The notes beneath the pieces are model-generated. The model worked only from the letters and a program-made list of their open reading frames with translations, was not told where the DNA came from and searched no databases. From assembly GCF_002964605.1 (NCBI RefSeq), contig NZ_PQDH01000001.1, positions 682,001 through 746,000 on the forward strand: a DNA stretch of 64,000 nt. The letters are read 5' to 3'. The translations under genes were made by a program, and so were the position numbers. This stretch comes from Vallitalea okinawensis. Lineage in GTDB: Bacteria; Bacillota; Clostridia; Lachnospirales; PQDH01. Positions 26,148-34,155 of the stretch are shown here, piece after piece (position 1 is the first letter of the stretch; each line of letters begins with the position of its first letter).

Positions 26148-27866
26148 TTAAATGATCTTAAACGTGTTAATAAGATCTAATTCCCCATAGCCCCATTCCC
26201 GATTAGGATATTTTATTCCTTTTCTTCTTCGCGCCCCTCTAGCTAGATAGTTCTTTATACCTATAGTATTTAAGAATGGCTCATTTCCCCTTAATAGACC
26301 CCATTCTAATAAAAGCGCACTAGCTCCTGCTGTAATAGCAGCCCCCACACTGGTTCCAGACATAGTACCATAGGTATTTCTCGGATATGGACCTATAACA
26401 TTTACACAGGGGGCTACAATGTCAGGTTTTATTCGACCTACTCTTGTATAACCGCGTCCTGAAGGTAGGTATAAGCTATTGATAACTTCATTATAGCCTC
26501 CTACAGTTATGTTACCAGTATTGGTTCCGGGTATAACAATGGTTTCATTGGGATTAGGGCTCATGAAAATAGTGTTTTTATGGATAAATTCATTGATAGG
26601 TAAATAAATATCAAATTCTCCTCTAATGATAAGAGCGGAATATACAACAATGGTCCATAATCCAGGTAATGGATCTTTTATTAAAATAGATATATTCTCC
26701 TCTTCTGTTCTTTCTACAGTATATTGATATAGAACATTTACAATAGATGACTCAATGGGAAAATTAGTTTTATTCCACTTCCCAGACTTAAAGGGTATTT
26801 TCCCTGTGGTATTTCCACTTGGTGAAATCAGCTCTATGGTGACAATATCAGGAAGAGGACACCACATGTTTAAATAAACACCTTTTTCATTCTCAGCTAC
26901 ATTGAGTTGAACATCTATTTTATCCTGGTTTTCCTTAAAAACACCATGGTAATGATGTGCTGAGTTGGCTTCATTTCCTGCTGCCAAAACGGTAGCTACA
27001 CCATTAAATTTCCCATACTCAGCTAACATCTCCTCTAATTCAAATGTTCCATCGTGTGCTCCATCTGAAGATGCAAGAGTCAATAAAATAACGATGGGTC
27101 TATCTAATTCTTTTGATTTTTGAAAAACATAATCGATGCCTTGGTAAATGTCACTGGTTTGATAAGCAACCGCATCTTCCTTCACAAATAAAAAATCCTT
27201 CAAACACTTTTTAGCTTGTTTTAACTTGACAATAATTAATTCTGCATCAGGAGCTGCTCCTTGGAAAGCTTCTTTTCTATTAGGTCGCCCTGTTGATAAG
27301 CCAGCCATAAATGTTCCATGTCCTATTTCATCAATACTAGGTACAATGGATAAGGAGTCTTCTGAATTTATAGCTTTATTGATAACTTCATTGGTATATT
27401 CAGAACCGTATAAAAATCCTTCAGGTGGATTTCCTCCAATTGTCTGATCCCAAATACTCAATATTTTACTTGTACCATTCTCATATATAAAAGCTTCATG
27501 CCTGTAATCAATACCTGTGTCAATTATGCCAACAAGCACACCATTACCTGATATATTGAGAGCTTTACTATTAAGTACTGGTCCTATACCTGCTGCTTCT
27601 ATGCTACTCGTACTGGTTAAACCAAATAAGTTGGGTAATAAAGAGAATTCACTATTAAAGTAAAATTCTTCACAATCCTCTTGGTCCATTTTAATGTGAA
27701 ATAACACGTAATCCTCAAGTACGTGTTGAGGGCATTCAGCGTTGACTTCTTTTGCGACCGCTTCAATATCGCTATCAATAGATACTCGATGGTAGATGTC
27801 TATATACTCCTCAGAAGTTATGATATCATGACATTTAATAATTTCATTTGAGTTTTCTTCTCTCAA
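26148..27866 (-). CDS. S8 family peptidase (subtilase), clostridial Csp-like
   Basis: The serine protease has an intact triad: Asp in GIIDTGIDY (about 116), His in DEIGHGTFMAG (about 183) and Ser in GTMSGTSVGAA (about 506). Between His and Ser lies a long beta-rich insert (about residues 285-430), the jelly-roll seen in CspB-type germination proteases. No signal peptide is present, consistent with a spore-internal enzyme. Csp proteases activate SleC in clostridia; whether this one does is unknown. I prefer the TTG at 27866 (GGAGG 6 nt upstream); an ATG at 27905 lacks an SD. Two hairpins and a T-box remnant precede it. Confidence 0.83.
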   Translation of the reverse strand: MREENSNEIIKCHDIITSEEYIDIYHRVSIDSDIEAVAKEVNAECPQHVLEDYVLFHIKMDQEDCEEFYFNSEFSLLPNLFGLTSTSSIEAAGIGPVLNSKALNISGNGVLVGIIDTGIDYRHEAFIYENGTSKILSIWDQTIGGNPPEGFLYGSEYTNEVINKAINSEDSLSIVPSIDEIGHGTFMAGLSTGRPNRKEAFQGAAPDAELIIVKLKQAKKCLKDFLFVKEDAVAYQTSDIYQGIDYVFQKSKELDRPIVILLTLASSDGAHDGTFELEEMLAEYGKFNGVATVLAAGNEANSAHHYHGVFKENQDKIDVQLNVAENEKGVYLNMWCPLPDIVTIELISPSGNTTGKIPFKSGKWNKTNFPIESSIVNVLYQYTVERTEEENISILIKDPLPGLWTIVVYSALIIRGEFDIYLPINEFIHKNTIFMSPNPNETIVIPGTNTGNITVGGYNEVINSLYLPSGRGYTRVGRIKPDIVAPCVNVIGPYPRNTYGTMSGTSVGAAITAGASALLLEWGLLRGNEPFLNTIGIKNYLARGARRRKGIKYPNREWGYGELDLINTFKII

Positions 27867-27903
27867 GTTACCCCTCCATCTACCTAGTCTCCTCCTTTTA
27901 ATC

Positions 27904-27946
27904 ATATGAGAAGTCTCATATAAGAATGCTATACTTTAGCATTCTT
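27904..27946 (-). other. Paired hairpins upstream of the subtilase gene
   Basis: Two adjacent inverted repeats: ATATGAG/CTCATAT (27904-27921) and a perfect 10-bp stem AAGAATGCTA/TAGCATTCTT (27922-27946). No T-tract follows. They may be a leader structure or a weak terminator. Confidence 0.45.
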
Positions 27947-28052
27947 TAGCCAAATACATGGCAATAATTCACTTATCTAAAGTTAATTATAATGTTTGAT
28001 AGCACTTCAATAATTTTAGGAACGTCGAAGTATTTGGGTCCTTTTTTTAAAT

Positions 28053-28107
28053 AAAAAAACTTCCACCCCCATAACAGGGCGAAAGTATAAATCCGCCGTA
28101 CCACCTG
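28053..28107 (-). promoter_or_regulatory. T-box riboswitch 3' part (antiterminator and terminator), apparently decayed
   Basis: On the minus strand AGGTGGTACGGCGG (28093-28106) resembles the T-box AGGGTGGNACCGCGG. It is followed by ACTTTCGCCC and its partner GGGGGTGGAAGT (stem 28059-28086) plus seven T, the standard T-box terminator. UGGU would pair with a tRNA ending ACCA. Stem I cannot fit: the preceding gene stops about 105 nt upstream. No synthetase or amino-acid gene follows. Probably a relic. Confidence 0.6.
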
Positions 28108-28211
28108 ATACGACAGACCAACATATGCGTCTTTTAACGTAGAAAACCGTCAGAGAAATGTGTGTGGTAAACGATAATAAACAGGTCAGAAACCCTAAAG
28201 CATTAACTGAC

Positions 28212-28832
28212 TTATATATCAAATGATATATCAATAATGCTCCAACCACCACCATCTGACTTCCACTTGATAATAAAATTAATAAATGAAGCATGCTCAA
28301 ATGGGCTTCCATCTTCATAATATATGAATTGCTGAGTATGTATAGAATAAGCATCTTCATCCTCAATATAACCTATCCCTAATATAGCCATTCTTCTATA
28401 TTCAAAACCTCTTGTCCTATCAAATAGTATATATTCCTCTGTCTCATTTTTCTTCAATATTATATCTTCATCTTCATAAACTACAAGGTCACCTTCTAGT
28501 AATGAATTAATCTTATCAATATCTCCTTCATTCTTAAACATATAAAATTCTGACACAAAACTACTTATACTTGGAAAAACTCTATCCAAGTTCATTTGTA
28601 GATTTTCTTTCTTTTTATATGTTTTAGAAGCATCTTCTAGATCCTTTATTATCTCTTGCTTTTCATCCAGTCTTTTGGCATTGTCTTTCTTAACCTCAAG
28701 TAACTCTTCTTCAAATAAAGTATTTTCTTTTTCAAGCTGGCTGATAATTTTATAATTATCTACTAATATTATGCTTAATGCAATTATTATAATCGTACTA
28801 AATAGAACATATAATACTCTTATTTTTTTCAT
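28212..28832 (-). CDS. Membrane-anchored coiled-coil protein of unknown function
   Basis: The 206-aa protein has one N-terminal transmembrane helix (VLYVLFSTIIIIALSIILV, residues about 6-24), a coiled coil (about 30-75, rich in Lys/Glu) and a C-terminal domain of about 110 residues (FPSISSFVSEFYMFKNEGDID; GGGWSIIDISFDI) that resembles NTF2-like extracellular domains. The active part is predicted outside the cell. The ATG at 28832 has GAGGGA 5 nt upstream. Neighbours give no functional clue. Confidence 0.65.
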   Translation of the reverse strand: MKKIRVLYVLFSTIIIIALSIILVDNYKIISQLEKENTLFEEELLEVKKDNAKRLDEKQEIIKDLEDASKTYKKKENLQMNLDRVFPSISSFVSEFYMFKNEGDIDKINSLLEGDLVVYEDEDIILKKNETEEYILFDRTRGFEYRRMAILGIGYIEDEDAYSIHTQQFIYYEDGSPFEHASFINFIIKWKSDGGGWSIIDISFDI

Positions 28833-28900
28833 TATTTCCCTCAATTCTAAACTATTTTCAATGAAAGAACCGTTCTTTGAAATGACTATTTAAACTTTCA

Positions 28901-29455
28901 TTATTTCTGACTCATCATAAAAACACAATCTTCTCCACCTGCAATGATAGATGTTACTAACCCCACACTAAATTCCCTTTCTAATGTTTTTTCATATAAC
29001 CACTTTATATGTTCTTTGCAACAATGACACCATGATAAAGGTATATTAGTTTTACTTTTCCCTACCATACCACAGAAACAGTAGTTAGTGCGAAACTCTA
29101 CTCTAAATGTATTTTCATTCTCTTTAGTGACCGCTCCTGCAAAACCAGTGTCTTGAAGTTTCTTAAGTCTTTCATTATAGTTAATTGTATCAGATTTAAT
29201 TTTATTTACTACTTTAATGAATTTTTGTGGTTTACATGCACACTCTTCCCTAATTTGAATGATATCTTTTTCTTCTAAAAGTAGTTCCATATTACTCATT
29301 ACACATTTCATTGCATCTGCTCTTTTTTCTTTATTATCTTTTGAAGTTAAGTTTTCACAACCTTTTAATATTTCATTTCTAAGTTTTTCACCCACTACTT
29401 TATCCATTTCCTTAGCCATTTTATTAACATACACCATTGGATATTGATTATCCAT
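28901..29455 (-). CDS. Cys-rich protein, DUF6144/V4R-like
   Basis: The 184-aa protein is mostly helical with nine Cys, including CACK, the YCFCGMVGKS segment and WCHCC (residues about 140-150), and ends GGEDCVFMM, a motif like the C-terminal strand of V4R/hydrocarbon-binding domains. I believe it matches DUF6144, with moderate certainty. Metal or small-molecule binding is plausible. GGAGGAG precedes the ATG. It is 52 bp behind the S66 peptidase gene and may share its transcript. Confidence 0.6.
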   Translation of the reverse strand: MDNQYPMVYVNKMAKEMDKVVGEKLRNEILKGCENLTSKDNKEKRADAMKCVMSNMELLLEEKDIIQIREECACKPQKFIKVVNKIKSDTINYNERLKKLQDTGFAGAVTKENENTFRVEFRTNYCFCGMVGKSKTNIPLSWCHCCKEHIKWLYEKTLEREFSVGLVTSIIAGGEDCVFMMSQK

Positions 29456-29507
29456 AAAACTCCTCCTTCATACCCAAATCCAACTAATCTATAACTATTA
29501 TTTTTCT

Positions 29508-30545
29508 TTATTTAGTTGTTGGTGTTTCCAAATAAGTAATTGTCTTATTTATGCAGTTTAATTCTGCAGTGATACCATATGGGATTATTCCAATGGGCTT
29601 AGCATGTCCAAAATTCACATTATAAAATATTGGCAAATTGGTTAATTTTTCTTCATTGGCAACAACCTGATTTATTGCAGATTTATATTCTTCATAATAT
29701 TTTTCACCTTGTGGCTTACCCACAATAATACCATTTATTACATTTAAAATTCCTTGTGCAGCTAGGTTTCTAAACGTCCATTTTATAAAATCTGGAGATG
29801 GTTTATCCTCACTCGTTTCAATAAATAAAATTGAATTTGACCATTCATCTAAAGTAGGCCATATTTTAGTCCCATTAGCCATCATAAACACATCAATACA
29901 GCCACCAAGCAAATGACCTTTTACAGTTCCTACACCGTTGATTATTTCGTATCCATGTGTATCTTTTTTCATTGAATGAGGTGTATTCATATTACTTTCC
30001 TGCCAATAAATATAATCATCTGTCCACTGTGAACTTGGATTTAGTGAGTACTCATTCCAGTCATCAAATAATATATCATTAACAGCTTTCTTGGTATAAT
30101 CAAACATTTTCACATATTCACCAAACTCACACATTATAGAAGGCCCATAAAATGAAACAAGTCCTGCCTTGTACATCATAAAGTGATTAATGGTACTATC
30201 AGAATAACCCATAAATATTTTAGGATTGTTTCTTATGGTTTCGAAATTTATATATGGCAGTATGCGTATTGTATCGTCACCACCTATGGCACAGAAAATA
30301 GCTGAAATTGATTCATCTAAAAATGCATCCATTAAATCCTTAGCTCTTAGTTCAGGATGTTGTGATACGAAGTCACTACCTTTTAAGGCATGTGGCATAC
30401 AAACTACTTCTAAACCAAATTCATGTTCCAATCTGTCTTTTGCAATATTAAACTTATGAATAAAATCCTCGTCACCTAATCCTCCCCATGAAAGACTAAC
30501 GATAGAAATTTTATCACCTTTTTTTAATCTCTTTGGCTTCATCAT
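29508..30545 (-). CDS. S66 family peptidase (LD-carboxypeptidase / MccF-like)
   Basis: The 345-aa cytoplasmic protein matches S66 peptidases, which trim L,D bonds in peptidoglycan fragments or inactivate microcin C-type toxins. The nucleophile Ser lies in MGYSDSTINH (about residue 115), with Glu in LFIETSEDKPSPDF (about 240) and His in NVNFGHAKP (about 313). The N-terminal LKKGDKISIVSLSW is typical. MccF-like self-immunity and cell-wall recycling are both possible; the sequence does not decide. GAGGG lies 8 nt before the first of two ATGs. Confidence 0.82.
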   Translation of the reverse strand: MMKPKRLKKGDKISIVSLSWGGLGDEDFIHKFNIAKDRLEHEFGLEVVCMPHALKGSDFVSQHPELRAKDLMDAFLDESISAIFCAIGGDDTIRILPYINFETIRNNPKIFMGYSDSTINHFMMYKAGLVSFYGPSIMCEFGEYVKMFDYTKKAVNDILFDDWNEYSLNPSSQWTDDYIYWQESNMNTPHSMKKDTHGYEIINGVGTVKGHLLGGCIDVFMMANGTKIWPTLDEWSNSILFIETSEDKPSPDFIKWTFRNLAAQGILNVINGIIVGKPQGEKYYEEYKSAINQVVANEEKLTNLPIFYNVNFGHAKPIGIIPYGITAELNCINKTITYLETPTTK

Positions 30546-30713
30546 TAAGGTATCCCTCCCTCATATGCTAAAAATAATCCATTAAACAATTATTCATTCT
30601 ATTAGAACTTAGAAGCACATTTATATTACTTCTTATTATAGGTCCTATTAAACAATGAAAACCATATAAAATAAATATTAGGTGCTACTTAGTATCTTTT
30701 TTACAAATAAGTA

Positions 30714-31160
30714 TTAAGTGAGGTATTTCCTCATTTCAATCTCACCTTCATTGCGCTTGTGTTCCTCAAAGCCTACTTTTTCATAAACTTTTATAGCTGG
30801 TTTGTTAAGAATATTTACTGTTAATTTAATATATTTTCTTTTATATTCAAAATTCTTTATCCCAAATTTAATTCCTTGATGTACAAAGTCTTTTCCATAT
30901 CCTTTACCTGTAAGTTCAGGTTTTAATGCAAGTCCAATCTCCATAATTTCATCTATAAAATAATACTCAAATAATCCAACTAATCTACTTTGATTTAATA
31001 CCACAAAACCTTCACACCCTCCTGGACCTCTCATCTTACCAGTTTCGTTAAAAGTATCAAAATATGGTTCCATATAAATACTTTTTACATAACCTGTATA
31101 TTTCCACTTTTTGATTAAATCAGCATAATCTAAAGTCATTGGAACAAATTCAAATTTCAT
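30714..31160 (-). CDS. GNAT family N-acetyltransferase
   Basis: The 148-aa protein has the GNAT motif A region LKPELTGKGYGKDFVHQGIKFG (residues about 88-109) and the final NKPAIKVYEKVGFEEHKR. The start at 31160 is set by GGGAGGG 9 nt upstream and by the family's usual beginning (MKFEFVPMTLDYADLIKKW). The longer frame adds 42 hydrophobic residues that do not belong to the family. Substrate unknown. Confidence 0.8.
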   Translation of the reverse strand: MKFEFVPMTLDYADLIKKWKYTGYVKSIYMEPYFDTFNETGKMRGPGGCEGFVVLNQSRLVGLFEYYFIDEIMEIGLALKPELTGKGYGKDFVHQGIKFGIKNFEYKRKYIKLTVNILNKPAIKVYEKVGFEEHKRNEGEIEMRKYLT

Positions 31161-31444
31161 ATCATTAGCCCTCCCAATAAATCTCAAATATTTTATAAAC
31201 ATCAAGAGACATTTCAGCATATGTAAGCCTAGATAACTACGATATCTCCAATAAAACAAACTCCTATATAATTCCCAAAAAGCCATCTATGTTGCATTTG
31301 TCGGCTACCTATGAGTAAACTAAACCTTTATCACTACTTAATACTATACTATAAATTCTAAAAATTCACTATACTTAAAACTTTAATTTCATATTCAGTT
31401 TGTGCCCAAATTTCTTTATACAACTCTAATGATTATTTTTCCTG
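31161..31444. other. Intergenic region, no gene seen
   Basis: An AT-rich stretch between divergent GNAT and Y-polymerase genes. Apart from the Y-polymerase promoter (31445-31473) I see no conserved structure. Confidence 0.4.
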
Positions 31445-31473
31445 TTTACACCAAACACTAGTTCGCATATAAT
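31445..31473 (+). promoter_or_regulatory. SOS-controlled promoter with LexA box
   Basis: TTTACA (31445-31450), 17 nt, TATAAT (31468-31473). The spacer holds CAAACACTAGTTCG (31452-31465), one mismatch from the Gram-positive LexA box CGAACNNNNGTTCG, so LexA would block the promoter. Confidence 0.8.
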
Positions 31474-31491
31474 AGAAGTAGAGGTGTTAGT

Positions 31492-32748
31492 ATGAAAGAT
31501 AAAATCATTTATCACATTGATTGTAATTCAGCCTATCTATCATGGGAAGCTGTTTATCGTTTGCAGCAGGGTAGCGAAATTGATTTAAGAAATATTCCTT
31601 CCATTGTTGGAGGAAATGAAGAAAATAGGCACGGTATTGTTTTGGCTAAATCTATTCCTGCTAAAAAATATAAAATTAGAACTGGCGAAAGTGTTAGAGA
31701 AGCTTTTAGCAAATGCCCTATATTAGTTAATGTACCTCCTAATTATAATCTGTACATGAAATCTTCGGATGCGATGGTTAGCATTTTAAAGGAGTATAGT
31801 GATCAGGTTCAACGCTTTAGTGTGGATGAAAGTTTTGTTGATGTAACAAACTCACTCCACTTATCTGGTAGCGATCCTATTCAATTGGCCTATTCCATTA
31901 AAGATAGAATTTATAATGAACTTGGATTTACAGTTAATGTGGGGGTATCGAATAATAAATTACTGGCTAAAATGGCATCAGATTTCAAGAAACCCAATAG
32001 GGTCCATACCTTATATCCAGAGGAGATTGAAAAGAAAATGTGGCCTTTGGCTGTTAATGATTTGTTCATGGTAGGAAGAGCTACAACATCTAAATTGTTT
32101 AAATTGGGGATTTATACCATTGGTGATCTAGCTAAATCAGATAAGGACCTCCTTTATGCTCATCTTAAGAGTCATGGGTTACTGGTATGGAATTACGCAA
32201 ACGGCATCGAAGATTCTATTGTTCGAAAGTCGAACTATGAATTTATGAAGGGGATTGGTAACGGTACAACTATTGCATTTGATGTTGATAAACCAGAAAT
32301 AGCCTATAAAGTGTTATTGTCCTTAACAGAAAGCGTTGGAACGCGATTAAGAGAAGCAGATAAATGTGCTGGTCTTGTATCTGTCAGTATTACAACCAAC
32401 GAGTTTACACATGCATCCCATCAAAGAAAAATAATGAGCTGTACAGATTCCACTACGAAAATCTATGAAATAGCCAAAGAATTATTTGATGAACTTTGGG
32501 ATGGTACTCCCATTAGAAAGCTTCGGGTTCGTGTTTCTGAATTAGTTGATAATGACTTTGTTCAGGTTTCCCTTTATGATGATAAAAACATTCAGAAACT
32601 TAAAGCTATGGATAAGGCAGTTGATGACATAAGAAGGCGTTTCGGCTCTAAGTCTGTTGTCAGGGCATGTTTTGTTAACAGCGGTCTTAAAGCCATCACC
32701 GGTGGCGTTAATGAAGATGATTATCCAATGATGGCTAGTATTCTATAG
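31492..32748 (+). CDS. Y-family DNA polymerase (DinB/UmuC/UvrX-like)
   Basis: The 418-aa translesion polymerase has the Y-family catalytic motifs HIDCNSAYLSWEA (residues 9-21, first Asp) and RFSVDESFVDVT (about 108-119, SVDE with the metal-binding Asp-Glu), a VGVSNNKLLAKMASDFKKP fingers/palm motif and a helix-hairpin-helix thumb (LFMVGRATTSKLFKLGIYTIGDLAKSD). It bypasses DNA lesions with low fidelity. It is monocistronic and preceded by a LexA box inside its promoter, so it is probably part of the SOS response. Confidence 0.9.
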   Translation: MKDKIIYHIDCNSAYLSWEAVYRLQQGSEIDLRNIPSIVGGNEENRHGIVLAKSIPAKKYKIRTGESVREAFSKCPILVNVPPNYNLYMKSSDAMVSILKEYSDQVQRFSVDESFVDVTNSLHLSGSDPIQLAYSIKDRIYNELGFTVNVGVSNNKLLAKMASDFKKPNRVHTLYPEEIEKKMWPLAVNDLFMVGRATTSKLFKLGIYTIGDLAKSDKDLLYAHLKSHGLLVWNYANGIEDSIVRKSNYEFMKGIGNGTTIAFDVDKPEIAYKVLLSLTESVGTRLREADKCAGLVSVSITTNEFTHASHQRKIMSCTDSTTKIYEIAKELFDELWDGTPIRKLRVRVSELVDNDFVQVSLYDDKNIQKLKAMDKAVDDIRRRFGSKSVVRACFVNSGLKAITGGVNEDDYPMMASIL

Positions 32749-32766
32749 CAAGCTGCTATAGAATAC
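32738..32766. terminator. Bidirectional hairpin between convergent genes
   Basis: A perfect 13-bp stem with a 3-nt loop starts inside the polymerase stop region. T-tracts are short on both sides. Confidence 0.7.
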
Positions 32767-32767
32767 A

Positions 32768-33244
32768 TTAGTTATGCGGTTTTAAACAAACACTGTACAT
32801 GCAGTAGTTTGCTCCATTTGATTCAACATACCATTCTTCTAATAACATCTTGTTAGGAGAACAGCCATACAAAACTATCTTTCCTTTTGGAAAAACTTTT
32901 TTATAAAGACTAAAATATCCTTTTAAATTGTCTGCTATAGAGTCAATTCTTGTAACATTCATCCTCATTCTTTCATAACCTTCAAGCCATTGAGGTAGAT
33001 AAGGCTGTTTATCTGGATAAAGTATGTAAACTTCAACAGCTTCATCTGTCTCAAAAGAAAAACATTCATGATCTTCACTAATTAGTTTATCATTACCATG
33101 TGTTTTAATATGTACACACCCTTTTAATTCCTCTGGGACATAGTTAAATTGATATAACCTATCCTGATATTGGTGGTCACTCCTTTTCAAATTTCCCATG
33201 CCATAATGCTTACCACTACTCGCATTAATCTTTGTAATATTCAT
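32768..33244 (-). CDS. Protein of unknown function, 158 aa
   Basis: The protein starts MNITKINASSGKHYGMGNLKR behind AGGAGG (8 nt) at 33244; a 16-residue hydrophobic extension in the longer frame is rejected because it would include the SD. It is a mixed alpha/beta protein with FSFETDEAVEVYILYPDKQPYLPQWLEGYERM and KIVLYGCSPNKMLLEEWYVES. No family is recognised. A long hairpin (33279-33318) stands in the leader. Confidence 0.55.
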   Translation of the reverse strand: MNITKINASSGKHYGMGNLKRSDHQYQDRLYQFNYVPEELKGCVHIKTHGNDKLISEDHECFSFETDEAVEVYILYPDKQPYLPQWLEGYERMRMNVTRIDSIADNLKGYFSLYKKVFPKGKIVLYGCSPNKMLLEEWYVESNGANYCMYSVCLKPHN

Positions 33245-33278
33245 AGTTATACCTCCTAAAAAACAGCTTATAAAAATC

Positions 33279-33318
33279 ACTCCTAATAACATATTAAGTA
33301 TATATGCTATTAGGAGTG
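33279..33318 (-). other. Long leader hairpin upstream of the 158-aa gene
   Basis: An 11-bp stem (CACTCCTAATA / TATTAGGAGTG) with further internal pairing is followed on the minus strand by ATTTTTAT, 35 bp before the start codon. It may be an attenuator. Confidence 0.45.
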
Positions 33319-33474
33319 TTGAACCTTAAAAAAGATGTTAATTATCTATAAAATTATGCAAAACTCTAACTAGTAACCTTTCATTCATACTCCATATCAC
33401 ATTATTCATAATGAAGATGATTCTCCAATGTGAATAAATGAAAAAACTTGACAGAATATAATCGACGTGTTAAC

Positions 33475-33494
33475 ATTGGATTAATCAATCCAAT
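33475..33494 (+). promoter_or_regulatory. TetR-type operator at the tetR-family promoter
   Basis: The palindrome ATTGGATT-AATC-AATCCAAT overlaps the start of the leader. A TTGACA (33449-33454) lies 20 bp upstream. A related dyad, TTTGGAT/ATCCAAA, occurs at 34108-34131 before the SDR genes. Confidence 0.65.
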
Positions 33495-33505
33495 AGGAGG
33501 TATCC

Positions 33506-34066
33506 ATGGGTAAGCGAGATGATATTTTAAATGCTACTTTAAAATTAATTATAAAAGATGGTTTTGAAAATTTGACTTTAGCTAAAATACTAGAGGAATC
33601 TAAGGCCGGATCAGGTACATTATACAATTATTTTTCTAGTAAAGATGACCTTATTAAAGAACTTTATAAAGATTTGCGTAAAAAAATTAGTAGATTTGTT
33701 TTGGTTGATTATGATAATAACGTGAGTATTCGAATTAGATTTGAAATGTTTGTAAGAAAATACTTGAATTACTGTATAGATAATTTAGATGAAATGAATT
33801 TTATAGAACAATATAGCTATTTCTACTACGATTCAGTAGATATTGCAGGTATGAATGATGATGGTTTTTACAAAGCGTTACTTTCTTTATTAAAAGAAGG
33901 ACAAGAACAACGCTTAGTGAGGATTAATCGGATAGAGCTATTAATACAGATAATTAATGGTATAGTGATGTCTGTAGCCAAAGGACATAATGTTGGTAAA
34001 TTTACTCTCACTGATCAAGAAATACAAAATGTCGTCAACTCATGTTGGGATTCAATTAAAGCGTAA
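33506..34066 (+). CDS. TetR/AcrR family transcriptional regulator
   Basis: The 186-aa protein has the TetR N-terminal HTH (ILNATLKLIIKDGFENLTLAKILEESKAGSGTLYNYFSSKDDLIKELYKDL, recognition helix about 35-45) and an all-helical ligand domain. It is divergent from the 158-aa gene and is followed by two SDR genes on the same strand. Dyads sharing TTGGAT/ATCCAA lie before its own start and before the first SDR gene, so it probably represses both. Confidence 0.87.
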   Translation: MGKRDDILNATLKLIIKDGFENLTLAKILEESKAGSGTLYNYFSSKDDLIKELYKDLRKKISRFVLVDYDNNVSIRIRFEMFVRKYLNYCIDNLDEMNFIEQYSYFYYDSVDIAGMNDDGFYKALLSLLKEGQEQRLVRINRIELLIQIINGIVMSVAKGHNVGKFTLTDQEIQNVVNSCWDSIKA

Positions 34067-34070
34067 GTAG

Positions 34071-34096
34071 ACTCCTTACTTATAGTGAGGAGTTTA
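34071..34096 (+). terminator. Hairpin after the tetR-family gene
   Basis: A 9-bp stem with one wobble (ACTCCTTAC / GTGAGGAGT) is followed by a short T run. Confidence 0.55.
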
Positions 34097-34107
34097 AAAA
34101 TATACTA

Positions 34108-34131
34108 TTTGGATTGAATGTTCCATCCAAA
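34108..34131 (+). promoter_or_regulatory. Second TetR-type dyad, upstream of the SDR genes
   Basis: TTTGGAT (34108-34114) and ATCCAAA (34125-34131) are an inverted pair sharing the half-site of the 33475-33494 operator. Confidence 0.5.
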
Positions 34132-34155
34132 AAAATATTTAGGAGGTAAATTAAT

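Noticed and set aside
28016-28366. Minus-strand open frame of 116 codons overlapping the coiled-coil gene
   Set aside because: It runs through the T-box terminator and overlaps the end of the 206-aa coiled-coil gene out of frame. It has no SD and no family; treated as a shadow.
31161-31286. N-terminal extension of the GNAT gene to 31286
   Set aside because: The 42 extra residues are hydrophobic and unlike GNAT proteins; the ATG at 31160 has a strong SD.
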